This document shows positions 45,469 through 56,232 of a DNA stretch of 64,000 bases, piece after piece. The notes beneath the pieces are model-generated. The model ran no database searches and was not told the origin of the DNA. It saw only the letters and a list, made by a program, of their open reading frames with translations. Source of the stretch: Cycas panzhihuaensis (lineage: Eukaryota > Cycadophyta). The position numbers and the translations under genes were made by a program. Location of the stretch: the NCBI GenBank assembly GCA_023213395.1, contig CM041465.1:11656001-11720000 (forward strand), given 5' to 3'. Position 1 is the first letter of the stretch, and every line of letters starts with the position of its first letter.

Positions 45469-46600
45469 TATGTTGAAGTCTTCAAAATGGGAAAAATAAC
45501 ATGTGTTTCTGCCTTAGCTAAATGCTCGGCCCTTGAGGCTATTGAGATCTAAGTAGGTCTCAAGAAGCCTCTTAAACCATCACAACGATGAGAGGCACTT
45601 CCTCCGTCATATGACATAAGACCCTAACAACCTTAAAAGTCTCCTACCTAGTTGACAGAGAAGACTTTAGATCCTTTAACTTCTGCCATATGTTCTTTCA
45701 AACGTATAATGAAGGAGCTCAAGCTCCAGGCTCCCTCTTTGCCACCAAACTCCCATAGACTTGTCCATTAAGCCTCCTAAGTAGAACCTCCTAAGGATGG
45801 AAATGCCCACTCCTCTCAAGTAAGAAAGACCAAATCTTCCTTGGAAAAGAAGTGGTGTTCCATCCATGGTGACCATTTTCATGAGGGCTCACAATGTAGG
45901 GTTGCAACATCCTGAACCTATCCTACCTCACAATTCCTCCTTTAGGCAGGCATCTAAGCCCAATCTGGACCAGCCTACCCATAGAGATCCCTTCCTTAAA
46001 CATGGGGAATAGGACCAGGATACCCAACATTGGGGGAACTAGAATAGGGGTCGATCTCCTAACCCTTCTTCCATGCAAATGAAAGGAAAAAGGATGAGAA
46101 GTTCTTCCTCTCCTCTTGGTTCCTACCATCGGACCTATTTTCCCTCTCGATCCTGAAACAAGGGAAAGAGATTCTTCTAAATACTTGAGATGAGCCCTCT
46201 ATACGCTTTGACTAGGTTTCAAGCAGCTAAAGAGGCCATAGGAGCCTCTTCCTCTTCTCATCCAGATCCTCCCATGGATAACTTGCCTTTTGAGATTCCT
46301 CCACTCCCCAAGACCATTCTTATCTTCTTAGGTCACTATGATTTTCGAGGGTACTTCCTCAACCAATCAAGAGAGGGAAGTCCTTTTGAATCATAGATGA
46401 GCTTCACACCATGGCCGTTGAGATATCCATGATAGATGTCTTAAGGAGTTGTCTAGAGTAATGTAATATGCTCTTATAGGCTTTAGGGTTAGTAGATGTA
46501 CCCATCCATGCTTTGAGTGCTACCCCAAGCCAGGAGCCCTTCATCACTTTAGACCTTAAAGACCTCCCTCCAATTAGTGAAAGGGAATGCTAATGGCATT
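45469..46600 (+). pseudogene. Gypsy gag C-terminal part with C2H-type knuckle (E9)
   Basis: The frame continues beyond E10 with KMGKITCVSALAKCSALEAI and reaches WCSIHGDHFHEGSQC near 45850-45895. This is C-x2-H-x4-H-x4-C, the variant zinc knuckle of Tat/Ogre Gag proteins rather than the usual C-x2-C-x4-H-x4-C. Basic and Ser-rich sequence follows. Stops are frequent. The stretch 46200-46600 is the gag-PR linker (PFEIPPLPKTILIFLGHYDF is readable). Confidence 0.7.
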
Positions 46601-46947
46601 ACCCTTTCACCATATCTATTGACACTCCCGAGTGTGCCCTTAAAAGGACTATTATAGATAATAGTTCTTCTATCAATGCTGTGCCACTATGCATCATGAA
46701 AGAGTTGGGCATATCAAATCTTGAGCCAGTTCGATGGCATTGCCAGGGCTATGACGATAGCGAAAAGACACCCATAGGTTCTATCTTAATTCTCCTTACT
46801 CTTGAGGACAAAACTGTCCTCACTAATATAATAGTCCTTGACATAGATGTGGACTACAACCTATTGTTGGGATGTCTATGGCTTGACCAGATGGGAGTCG
46901 TGTGCTTGTCCCATTTGGGGCAGCTTAAATTTGTCCATGAGGGATGA
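46600..46947 (+). pseudogene. Gypsy aspartic protease (E9)
   Basis: RTIIDNSSSINAVPLCIMKE has the catalytic Asp in a D-N-S-S-S-I-N context, matching the D-N-G-S-S-x-N form of Tat/Ogre proteases with Gly changed to Ser. EDKTVLTNIIVLDIDVDYNL, LLGCLWLDQMG and LGQLKFVHEG complete the fold. The frame 46681-46947 is open, but the change of the active-site Gly makes activity doubtful. Confidence 0.8.
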
Positions 46948-47735
46948 ATGAAAGTTATTTCTTGGGAGCCTCTTCCCATTAAATAATCATATCAGTCTCG
47001 CCAAGTGGCCTGTGACCCAAAGAAAGGCAACAAGGGCCCTTTTACTCATGCCTCCACATGTATGATTGACATCCCTAACACTTCTTACTCAGAAGAAGGA
47101 CCTTCCTCTTCCTCTTCCAACCTTATCTATTTTACTCTTATTAGTGTAGGGAGCTATGGGTACCTTACCATTTTAAGTGACGATGAGTTTGACAGTAAGG
47201 ATGAGGACCTTCCTCATCCCATGTCCCTCCTAAACACCCCTATTGAGTGCTTGCTCCATTTTGGGTCCCAACTTGGAATCCCTCCTATAGAGGAGCCCAA
47301 TACTCTTATCATGTCATGTATGGCCAATCCCATCTCTTGAGTGACATCCTATACTACTTTATCATCCACCTCCTCATTCTCCTTGAATGATGAGGGTAGG
47401 GAGCCTCCTGTTTCACAACATAAGAGGATGCTCTCTAACTCTTCCAAAGAGTTTCCTGATTATGTAGTATGGTGGGTCGATCGCTATGGACACATCACTC
47501 CCAACACTTTTTCTTCCTTATCTTCCTTAAGTAAAACTACCCATGGGATATATTGCTTCGAGAATGATGAGGTGTTACTAGAGCACTTAGCAGGCTCCAT
47601 ACCCAATTTTCCTCTTGGTCACCATAAGCTTGGTTACCATAAGGTCCTAACTCTTGAGTCACCCTTAGCTACCCTAGATCAACCTAGTTCTTCGTTACCC
47701 CTTCCTATTTGCTAAGCTCTCCTCCATTTCAAAGA
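46948..47735 (+). pseudogene. PR-RT linker of E9
   Basis: Two abutting open frames (47005-47340 and 47341-47715) separated only by a TGA. They are rich in Ser, Pro and Asp, with short acidic blocks (LSDDEFDSKDEDLPHP). Ogre/Tat elements have a long variable region here between protease and RT. No enzyme motif is seen. Confidence 0.6.
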
Positions 47736-48640
47736 GGGGAATACCATGTGCATGGGGGTAACTAAAGACATCATCCTCGCCCCTAGTAAGGTCATAAAGG
47801 TAGGAGCAGAATGTTTGCCTGGAGAAATGGAGGAATACACCCTCCTTCTTCAGGAGTTCCACGATGTTTTTGCATGGGATTACATTGACATGAAGGGAAT
47901 AGATCCTTCCATCATCATCCACAATCTTACAACCATCCCAGACACTCGTCCCGTGTGACAAAAGTAGCGCCCCTTCATCCCAAGCTATTTGCTGCTATTA
48001 AGATGGAAGTTGAAACTCTTAGATACAAGGTTGATCATTTCTATTAACTACCCTAAATGGGTCTTCAACATCATTCCCATTGCTAAAAGAATGGAATGAT
48101 TCATATATGTATTGACTTCTGAGACATCAACAACATATGCCCTAAAGATAATTTTCCTTTACCTTTCATCAATCAAATCATCGATCGTACTATTAGGTTT
48201 GAAGTCATGTCTTTGATGGATGACTTCTCTGATTATAACTAGATCTAAATATCCCCTAAAGACCATCATAAATTAGCCTTCACTACTTCTTGGGGCACCT
48301 TTGCTTACAAAGCAATGCCTTTTAGACTTAAAAATACAGGCGCCACTTACCAAAGTGTGATGTAATTTATTTTGCATGACCTTTTAAACAAACCCTCGAG
48401 GTCTTTATGGATGATATGATGAGTCTCTCTTGCAAGAGGGCCTATCACCTAGAGGATTTGCATGCCATCTTCATATGGTGTCGCAAATACCATATTAGCT
48501 TCAACCCTCTCAAATGCGTGTTTGCCATAACTGTTAACAAACTCCTAGGTTTCCTTGTTTCTAAACAAGGGATCTAGATTGACCCTGACAAGGTCAAGGC
48601 TATCCTTGACATGCCTCTATCCAAAATATAATATGAAATC
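47736..48640 (+). pseudogene. Gypsy reverse transcriptase (E9)
   Basis: EEYTLLLQEFHDVFAWDYID, then MKGIDPSIIIHNL (47830-47935), is the diagnostic RT entry block of Tat/Athila Gypsy elements. Further on, in shifted frames, come YPKWVFNIIPIAKR, DNFPLPFINQIID, MDDFSDYN, TTSWGTFAYKAMPFRLKNTG, and the active site VFMDDMMSLS (near 48405), followed by NPLKCVFAITVNKLLGFLVS. YVDD has become FMDD, and many stops and shifts are present. Confidence 0.8.
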
Positions 48641-49090
48641 AAGTCATTTTTAAGTAGGTTGGGTTTCCTTAGGCATTTTTTGGAAGACTTTGCCATAAAT
48701 GCCAAACCCCTCACTAACCTATTAAAGAAGGGAGCCCTAATCATTTGGTCTCCTAAGGTCAAGGAAGCATTCCAAGAGCTCAAGAAAGCCTTGCCTTCCC
48801 CTCTAATCCTGGTGCTCCCTTTCTTCAACCATCCTTTCATTATTTATACCTTAGATACTGATGAATCCTTGGCAGCTATGCTCACCCAAGAAGATGATTC
48901 AGGGACCAAGCGAGTCATTTACTTCATCAGTCATATGTTAGTTGTATCTAAGCTAAACTATTCCCTTATCGAAAAGGAGTACCTCGCCTTGGTCCACCCA
49001 ACCAAGAAATTTTAGCACTACCTTCTTGGTAATACCACTCATGTGATTGTTTGATATGATCCCTTGAGGTATCTCTTGATTTGGTCTGAC
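48641..49090 (+). pseudogene. Gypsy RNase H (first, pol-internal) of E9
   Basis: LGFLRHFLEDFAINAKPLTN and LLKKGALIIWSPKVKEAFQE join RT to RNase H. PFIIYTLDTDESLAAMLTQE (first Asp equivalent), KRVIYFISHMLVVSKLNYSL and IEKEYLALVHPTKKF (catalytic Glu), HYLLGNTTHVIV follow. The frame 48659-49015 is open for 118 codons, one of the best-preserved parts of E9, then TAG interrupts. Confidence 0.85.
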
Positions 49091-49359
49091 TTGATTGGAA
49101 GGACTAGTAAATAGGTCATCCTCCTTCAAGAATATGACCTTCAAATCATTAATAGGAAATTGAAGAAGGGAATGGTAGTTGCTGAATAACTAGTTGATGC
49201 TCCCATTCCTAACTCTTCAAATATTTTGGTTGATGACTCCTTGCCTAACAAGCCCATCTTTACTGTTTGAACTCGTTGCCCCATCTATTGGCCAGTAGCA
49301 AATGGTATAGGTACATTGTACAATACCTTACCTAATAACAATACTGTTTGATGCTAGTG

Positions 49360-50307
49360 ACAAGGTAAAGTTACGAGTTAGGGTTACCACTAGGTAATAT
49401 TTCTTTATAGAGGAGGTATTGTACAAGAGATCTTTTGATGGGGTCCTCCTTCACTAGATCAACCCTAATGAGGCAAACCAAATCCTTCACGAGTGTCATA
49501 ACGACATTTGTGGGGGCCAATCCATGGCCCGGAGGATCATCCGCATGGGTTATTACTGGTCGTCCCTCTTCAAGGATGCCCACACCTATGCATTGCATTA
49601 TCAAAGGTGCCAAGAGTATACAAACATCATCCATTTGCCTTCCAAGGCCTTGTATTTGATCATTTATCTAGGGTCTTTTTCCCAATGGGGATTAGACCTC
49701 ATTAGAGCTATAACCTTGTCTTCCTTATAACAACACAAATTCATCTTGATTGTGATGAAGTATTTTACTAAATAGGCTGAAGCAGTCCCCTTATCATCCA
49801 TTACCGACAAGACCATGACCACTTTTATTTACCCATATATTATCTGTCGATTCAAGATCCTAGACATTCTAATTATAGATAATGGTACTCCTTTTTGTAA
49901 TAAGGAGATGGATGAAATTTGTGGGAAGTTTAGGATATCCCACAAAACCTCATCTCCTTATTACCTCTAGGCCAATGGCCAAATTGAATCTTAAAAAAAA
50001 ACCCTCATTAATATCATAAAGAAAATGGTTTCTCAATCCCAAAGAGATTGGCACCTCCAACTTCCTTCTATTTTTTGGGTATATTACACTTCCATTTGCA
50101 TACCTATAAGGATGACCATATTCTCCCTTATGTGTGGGACTGAAGTGATCCTCCCATTAGAAGTCGAAACTCCCTCTTTACGAGTTTCCCTTTGGGGTCC
50201 CATCAATGAGGAATCGTGATACTAGACCTGCCTCCTTAACATCAAAGCCTTAGATGAGAAATGCTTGATGGCTTACCAAGCAAACCTTGCCTCTAAGGCT
50301 AGGGCAT
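49360..50307 (+). pseudogene. Gypsy integrase, first part (E9)
   Basis: The zinc-finger region is HECHNDICGGQSMARRIIRM...HYQRCQEY (one Cys appears lost). The core has a GLDLI strand (first Asp), LDILIIDNGTPFCNK (second Asp, near 49870) and YYL*ANGQIES (Glu, near 49980), so the D-D-E residues can be traced across stops. RDWHLQLPSIFWVYYTSI and the TEVILPLEVETPSLRVS block follow. Copia E11 interrupts the sequence after ANLASKARA at about 50307, and the end continues at 56233. Confidence 0.8.
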
Positions 50308-50562
50308 AAAGGCAAACATGGGAGCAAGAGAGACTTGAGAGAAAGAAAGTAGCTCTCACAAAATGGGGAGGTAAGAATGAATCTCCTCCATTAAGCTTTA
50401 CTTTTATATTGAGAGAGGGAGCATTTGAGTTAGGTGAAATGAAATTACACATAATGCACATGAAAGTGCATTTCACTTAAGTGATCTAATTTAAAGTTCA
50501 CTTAAGACCCTTTTTCGAAATAATCAACTAATGTAATGACCTTATGTCATTAACCCTTTTCA
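50308..50562 (-). repeat. 3' LTR of E11, terminally truncated
   Basis: 255 bp identical to 55978-56232 except for one A/G difference. The terminal 42 bp present in the 5' LTR (55936-55977) are missing, and the sequence joins E9 at 'gcat|aaaggcaaac'. No 5-bp duplication of the right flank (TCTTT after 56232) is seen on the left. Confidence 0.9.
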
Positions 50563-50575
50563 ATCTCCCCCTTAA

Positions 50576-50999
50576 TGGTAGAAGGTCATTTCTTTCTATT
50601 TTATTCTATCCTATGAGGTCTTCATTTGAGCCTCTTACAAAGCAAACTAGTATGATACTTTTGTGGGAAACCCTCATGGGAAAAAAACCCACAAATTTTC
50701 TAATCTACTAACTTTGGCTCAGACTCTTTAAATGTAGCCAGATAGCCAATCAGTATAATAAATTTTGTAGCTAAAATCTACTGAGTCTCCATATACCATT
50801 TGGTCATCCCCCATGCCCTTTTGGGTTTTCACAGGTTCTGATTTTCCAAAATGATACAACCCTTATCCTTTCGCGCCCACATGGGGTTTTCACGAATGGG
50901 ATAGAGCAGAGACTTACTCTTGTCCTTCCGCGCCCACAAGGGGTTTTCACGAAGGAGACAGAGTATGATGGTCCTATTGTCATCTCCTTTAATTAGTCA
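50576..50999 (-). repeat. 3' UTR of E11 with iterated units
   Basis: Three units of 'cgtgaaaacccc-tgtgggcgcg-aagga' on the - strand (near 50922-50955, 50863-50899 and 50810-50836 in + coordinates), clearer and more CpG-rich than those of E10 and E8. The polypurine tract AAGGGGGAGAT (50563-50573) follows. Confidence 0.8.
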
Positions 51000-51893
51000 G
51001 AGATGGAGGCCCTAAGGCCGAGTTGCTTTCGGAACTATTCAAACTTCACCCTCTTAAGTGGTTTGGTGAAGATATCAGCCACTTGATCTGCTGTGGGCAA
51101 GATACTCAATTGAATTGTGCCATTATGAACTAGTTCTCTAATCCGTGGACTTTTGTACTTATATGTTTGGTACAATCATGAAATCTGTGATTTTTAGCCA
51201 TCTGGATTGTAGATTGATTATCTACATGTAAGCTAGTAGAACTTGTTTGGGTGGCATTTAATGTATTCAATAATTTTCTAAGCCATATCACCTCCTTACT
51301 TGTCTAAGAAGCATCAATATACTCAGCTTCAGCAGTTGAGTCTGCAACTATCTTCTGCCGTCTGGATCTCCATGATATTGGTGCTGTTCCAAGAAATGTT
51401 ACGTACCCAGACGTAGATCTTCTTGTGTCTTTATCTCCCAAGAAAGTCGAGTCCTGTATGCATAAAGTTTAAATTCTGCATTGGGTTCATACAACAGACC
51501 ATATTTACTAGTCGTCTTTAGGTACCTCAACACTCGTATTGCAACTTGCCAATGATTCTGCTTAGGATTTGTCATGAATCTTGCAAGAATGCTGACAGAG
51601 TATGCAATATCTGGCCTTGTGTTGGTAGTATAGATGAGACTACCTACAAGTTGCCTATAGAGTGTTGCGTCTGCCTCCCTATTGTCACCATCAACTGAGA
51701 GCTTAATATTAGGCTCCATAGGTGTATCCACTGGTCGAGCACCTTCCAACTGAAACTTTGTCAGGAGATCGTTGATATATTTTTCTTGGGAGAGAAAGAT
51801 TTTGCCATCCTTTTGAGTTACTTCAATTCCCAAGTAATATTTCATCAACCCGAGGTTAGACAATTCAAAAGTTTTAGCAAGGTCCTTCTTCAC
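51000..51893 (-). pseudogene. Copia RNase H (E11)
   Basis: LAKTFELSNLGLMKYYLGIE, SQEKYINDLLTKFQLEGARP, TRPDIAYSVSILARFMTNPK and VLRYLKTTSKYGLLYEPNAE are in one open frame (51399-51893). The first RNase H strand (usual Y-x-D-S-D-W) is damaged: it reads LYAYRTRLSWEIKTQEDLRL. Below 51399 the - strand continues with SWRSRRQKIVADSTAEAEYI (catalytic Glu kept), the HVDNQSTIQMAKNHRFHDCT-like block near 51200 and a TKPL block near 51060. Confidence 0.8.
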
Positions 51894-52420
51894 CGGTGAT
51901 TACCTGTTCACTATTCCCCGTTATGAGCATGTCATCCACAAAGATTAAGAGGTAAGTGACTTTATCATTTTGGGGCTTGATGAATAATGTTGCATCAATA
52001 TCTTGATAGTCACAAACCTCATATCCAAGTTGCCTCATTCTTTCATACAACTTGGTAAACCAACCACGAGGGCTTGCTTTAGCCGCGTCTGAGGACTTTT
52101 TGAGCCTACAAACTTTATGCTCCCAGTCGATCTCGTATCCTTCCGGCCGAGCCATGTAAATTTCTTCTTTAAGGTCCCCATTGAGAAATACGGTCTTAAC
52201 ATCAAGTTGGTGGATTTTCCAACCACTGAGCGCCCAAGGCTATAAGAGTTCGATTATAGGCCACTTGGTTGTAGGAGTAAAGATTTCAAGATACCAATAC
52301 CTTCCCTTTGCGTGAATCCTTTTGCTACCAACCTCGCCTTGTGTTTTCTAGGGTGCCATTTGATCTATACTTGTTTTGAACACCCATTTATTTTGAACTA
52401 CCTTTCTTCCAAGTGGTAGA
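51870..52420 (-). pseudogene. Copia reverse transcriptase (E11)
   Basis: On the - strand, in shifting frames: the KARLVAKGF-like block near 52340, a 'QLDVKTVFLNGDLKEEIYMA'-like block near 52170, then MARPEGYEIDWEHKVCRLKK, SPRGWFTKLYERMRQLGYEV and the active site LIFVDDMLITGNSEQ near 51935. The catalytic Asp pair is present. Two or more indels disrupt the frame. Confidence 0.85.
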
Positions 52421-52990
52421 TCAACAAGCTCCCATGTACCGCTTCTTAATAAGAGATTGATACTCTTCGTTCATGGCATTTCTCCAAAATTGCATGCTTC
52501 TGACTTCTTGGTATGTTAGGGGCTCTTCATTAAGAGCAAGATGTAGTTCTGCAGGTTCAAGCTCAACGGAAAGTGATTCATGCATCCTTGCTCTATGGGC
52601 ACTTCTAGTGCCAGTTTTGCCTACCTCATCTGGTCGCATGTCCTTGTGTAGCTGGTAGGCTTCACGAAAACCTCGAGTTAGGAATGAGGTTTTCATTTCC
52701 ACAACCTCTTGATCTTCGTTTTGATCCTGAAAAGGATCATGTGAAATATTTGGCACAGAGGAAGTTGACGATGTTGGAGAAGATGGGCCAGCCACAGATG
52801 TTGGAGAAGATGATCCTTCTGCTATGGCTTTGCCTTTGTCAACTTGGCTATTCATAAATGATGGTGCTGGATGTGTACACATTGGATTGGAGTCACAGCT
52901 TGTATCCTCCGAGGCTCTATTGTCAGATTCCAAGATTTTAAGCAACTCGGCAAAGATCTCCCCTAAATTTTGGAATCTGGATATCAAATT
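52421..52990 (-). pseudogene. integrase-RT linker and RT start (E11)
   Basis: The - frame from about 52990 (RFQNLGEIFAELLKILESDN) is the Ser/Pro-rich linker, followed by KTGTRSAHRARMHESLSVEL, LNEEPLTYQEVRSMQFWRNA and MNEEYQSLIKKRYMGAC, the start of RT. The upstream part of the long open frame (to 53380) overlaps integrase in another frame and is a shadow. Confidence 0.8.
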
Positions 52991-53989
52991 CAGTAACATC
53001 ATTAAATCGGTATGAAGGCGTCTTGGAGTCAAGTCTGAGTAATTGATCTTCAGTCTCTGCAAAGATAACATCTCTAGTGATGATGATTTTGCGCTCTGAA
53101 GGTATAAAAACCTTGTATCTCTTTTTGTCCATAGGGTATCCGACAAAGATGCATTTGATGGCTCTATCTTGGAGCTTATTTCTATGTTCCTGCAAAATAT
53201 GAGCATAACAAGTAGAGCCAAAAATTCTGAAGTGGGAGATAGAGGGGGTTTGTCCATACCACATTTCATGTGGAGAGGGGCCGAGCTTGGAGGAACTAAT
53301 AGTGTTGATGTAATACACAGCAGTCCAGATAGCCTCAGCCGAAAGATAGATAGGGATATTCTTATATACCAGCATAGCACGAGCCATATTCATGATGGTC
53401 CTGTTCATGCACTCGGCAACTCCATTTTGCTGGGGTGTACCTGCAACAGTGGTCTGATGTTTGATTCCATGTTGACGTAGGTACGATTCAAACTCATTGG
53501 ATGTGTACTCGCCACCATTGTCAGTCTTGAAAGCTTGAAACATAGAAAAAGCTTCATCTTTCTTTGCAAGAAAAGCAACCCATACTTTCTTGGTAAAATC
53601 ATCAATGAAAGTAATATAGTACCACTTTTGTTTGATAGAAGGGATGGGCATAGGACCGCATATATATTTGAGTGTACAAGCTGCAAAGGTTGGCTAGATT
53701 TCCACTGACTACGAGGAAAGGGTTGTCTTTGAGATTTAGCAATAATACATGCTTCACATTTAAAGGGCTTGGAGGGGAACTTAGGCAAACCAGGAAGAGT
53801 GTCTTGTAGTTCTCTTAAATGATCAATTTTGATATGGCCCATACGAGCATGCCATAGAGCTGCTTGGGATAACTTTTGAGGAGTCAGGGTTGTGGTAAAA
53901 ACAAATTCATCATCAACATAGTTGACTTCAGAGGATGGTGAGCTAGTTAGGCAAAAAAGTTTACCATCAAGAATTCTGGTCATAACCAC
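52938..53989 (-). pseudogene. Copia integrase (E11)
   Basis: On the - strand: LWHARMGHIKIDHLREL, CEACIIAKSQRQPFPR (zinc finger), then a frameshift near 53660 in the first-Asp region (LVHSNIY instead of the usual H-x-D). From 53651, KWYYITFIDDFTKKVWVAFL, FSMFQAFKTDNGGEYTSNEF, GTPQQNGVAECMNRTIMNMA, CIFVGYPMDKKRYKVFIP and RDVIFAETEDQLLRLDS follow. Relative to E10, about 15 residues between FQAF and KTDNGGEY are deleted in frame. The first catalytic Asp reads Asn (HSN), so it is inactive. Confidence 0.85.
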
Positions 53990-54036
53990 AGCATTTGAAG
54001 GAGGGTGAATGACACAGAGAGTTTGATTGTTTACGA

Positions 54037-54432
54037 TTACACTCGGATCAAATCCACGAGAGACAAGGGTGGAGGGAGAGCGATTCGCCTGCAGGCAGGA
54101 ATATATAAAACATCAACAAGTGTAAAATGGAAGGCACAGGAGTTTCGTGCAAACTGCTCCAAGTCCTTCGACCGGTGAGATGATTTGTCAGCCATGTGTA
54201 CAACACCACGAACTTCAGAGTCAAAATCTTGAAAGAACTGGCAATGACAAGTCATGTGTTGTGTTGCTCCAGTATCCATGATCCACAATGAAGTATTTGA
54301 GGTAGCACTATTTGCAACTCCAAGTGGTGAAGGCAAAAGTGAATAAGCAGGAATGCCTAGGCTTCTAGTAGAATTAATTTGGCCTTCACCCGTGATACCC
54401 GCAATCGTGCTTGGTGATGAAATCCAAGTCAC
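54037..54432 (-). pseudogene. leader fused to Copia protease (E11)
   Basis: The - strand frame from 54432 begins MTWISSPSTIAGITGEGQIN, which corresponds to leader sequence in E10, and runs straight into SPLGVANSATSNTSLWIMDT and GATQHMT, the protease catalytic D-T-G-A. In E10 about 1.35 kb containing the entire gag lies between these two parts. The active site is intact here. The frame is lost after DVLYIPAC (a short indel). If translated, the protein would be a protease with a leader-derived N-terminus and no Gag. Confidence 0.8.
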
Positions 54433-55921
54433 AACGGAGACCAGGTACTCCCAATCCTCACCCAGTTCACCAATGAGCAGCTATATACCTCCTCTAAAGA
54501 GTGGTACGTGCATACCCATGGCTATGACGGATATTGGATTGGGTATATTTTAATCTTGCATTAAAGTTTCAGTTTTTCCAGTTGGTTATCAGGATGATCC
54601 CTGATTGAGGCACGATGGTATGGCTAACCAAACCTCACCAATATTCCGGTTTAGTCCAGTCCCAACTTGAAACCCACACCTCCTTTATGGCACGACATTC
54701 TGCCAACCAAGGTATCTCAACCTTGGCGAGTGTGTGAACATGTACAAGATGGTAGAAAATAGTGTATGTGATGCGTTCCTTTTAGGAAGAGTGAAAAGAT
54801 TATCGAATTGCATCAAACGTACATTTAACTAAAAATAATGCTTGCTTGGAGTGCTTTTGGAGTGCTTGCTTGAAGTGCTTACTTGAAGTGTCTTTGGTGT
54901 GCTTGCTTTGAGTGATTTTAGAGTGCTGAAATGCAATGATAATAAGTGAGTGAGGACACCAGATATTGCTCTGATCCAGGTGTTTTTTTCTCACTTTTAC
55001 AATGGGCTTTTAAGCCTTATAAAAAGGAAGAAATTTTCTTCACTTTTTTTTTTTTTTTGTTAATACAAAAAAAAGTACTCTTCACTAAATCTGCAATAAC
55101 TTTCTCCCACGATGTCGAAATGGAGTGCCGATTTTTGTGCTGTAAACTAGACTCAGAGCTTCATCTTCAGGAGTGGAATTAGGTCCAAATGAGTTTTGGA
55201 AAATTTTTGACAGCCCTATAAAGTTAGGAAATTATATTTTTCCAGAATTCTTACTAAAAATAACTACTATTCACTAAAACAACAATAACTTCCTCATACG
55301 ACATCCAAATTAGGTGCCATTTTTTGTGCTGGAAAGTAGACTCAGATCCCCATCGTTGACAATTGGAATCACTTCAATTAGATCTCTGTATAAGATTTTG
55401 CAGACCTGTGAAGTTCAATAATCAAATTGTATTTCTGCAGAAATTTTAGCTTGCTAATATCTCATTAACACATGATACCATATGAAATTTCCATCATTTT
55501 TTGATCACCAGGATCCCAATATGGGCAAGGTGAGAGAATAAAATGATAGATATTTTAAATGGCTCAAAGTTCTTTAAAGAAATAGGTAAAAAACTCCCCT
55601 TACAATCATTCTTCTAAATGCTGGAAAAATTTCGGTAGCATTTCCCCTTGTTAAATGGACAAAAAAGGGAATAGAAAAAGAAGAATGAGATAGCATGAAT
55701 GGCCAGCAAAGGATTGGAATCCTTGGGCCTTATAACTCCTTGTATTATGCTTCCAAACCTACAAAAGAGAAAGGAAAAGCAAACAATACAAAATATACTA
55801 TCATAATAACTTGAAAATATTTCTAAATTCACTTTCACAATCTCCTTCACCACATGGATTATGGGGGAGAAGGAAGTGATGGCTCCATTGCAAGTGCAAG
55901 TGGGGAATATGAAGGAAGCAA
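54433..55921 (-). other. untranslated leader of E11 with about 190-bp tandem repeats
   Basis: About 1.5 kb. Two diverged units of about 189 bp lie at roughly 55088-55270 and 55283-55455 on the + strand. Each has 'caataactt', then 'acgatgtcgaaatggagtgcc' or 'acgacatccaaattaggtgcc', then 'tttttgtgctg.aaa.tagactcaga'. The part 54433-54790 is homologous to the leader of E10. The - strand open frame 55614-55934 has no recognisable domain. Confidence 0.7.
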
Positions 55922-55933
55922 GCTCTGATACCA
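55922..55933 (-). other. primer-binding site of E11
   Basis: The - strand TGGTATCAGAGC, a perfect initiator-Met tRNA site, 2 nt after the 5' LTR. Confidence 0.95.
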
Positions 55934-55935
55934 TA

Positions 55936-56232
55936 TGAAAAGAGTGGATCTATCCTTCATCTCCATGCACTAAACACAAAGGCAAACATGGGAGCAAGAG
56001 AGACTTGAGAGAAAGAAAGTAGCTCTCACAAAATGGGGAGGTAAGAATGAATCTCCTCCATTGAGCTTTACTTTTATATTGAGAGAGGGAGCATTTGAGT
56101 TAGGTGAAATGAAATTACACATAATGCACATGAAAGTGCATTTCACTTAAGTGATCTAATTTAAAGTTCACTTAAGACCCTTTTTCGAAATAATCAACTA
56201 ATGTAATGACCTTATGTCATTAACCCTTTTCA
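55936..56232 (-). repeat. 5' LTR of E11
   Basis: On the + strand it reads TGAAAAGAGTGG to AACCCTTTTCA, a 7-bp inverted repeat TGAAAAG/CTTTTCA. 297 bp. TTATATTGAGAGAGGG (- strand TATAAAAG near 56070) supplies a probable TATA box. Confidence 0.95.

Larger units (their letters stand above)
50308..56232 (-). mobile_element. young gag-less Copia element E11 inside E9 integrase
   Basis: A 5925-bp - strand element: 5' LTR 55936-56232 (297 bp), primer site, leader, PR, IN, RT, RNase H, 3' UTR, polypurine tract and a 3' LTR (50308-50562) that lacks its last 42 bp. Over the shared 255 bp the LTRs differ at one position that I can see, so it is by far the youngest insertion here. Gag is missing altogether, integrase has an internal deletion, and several frameshifts occur. 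CpG dinucleotides are visibly more frequent than in the older elements, consistent with little time for methylation decay. Confidence 0.9.

Noticed and set aside
53000-53380. N-terminal half of the long - strand frame 52421-53380
   Set aside because: In this part integrase is encoded in another - frame (52938-53651). Only the portion below about 52990 is the real linker/RT frame.
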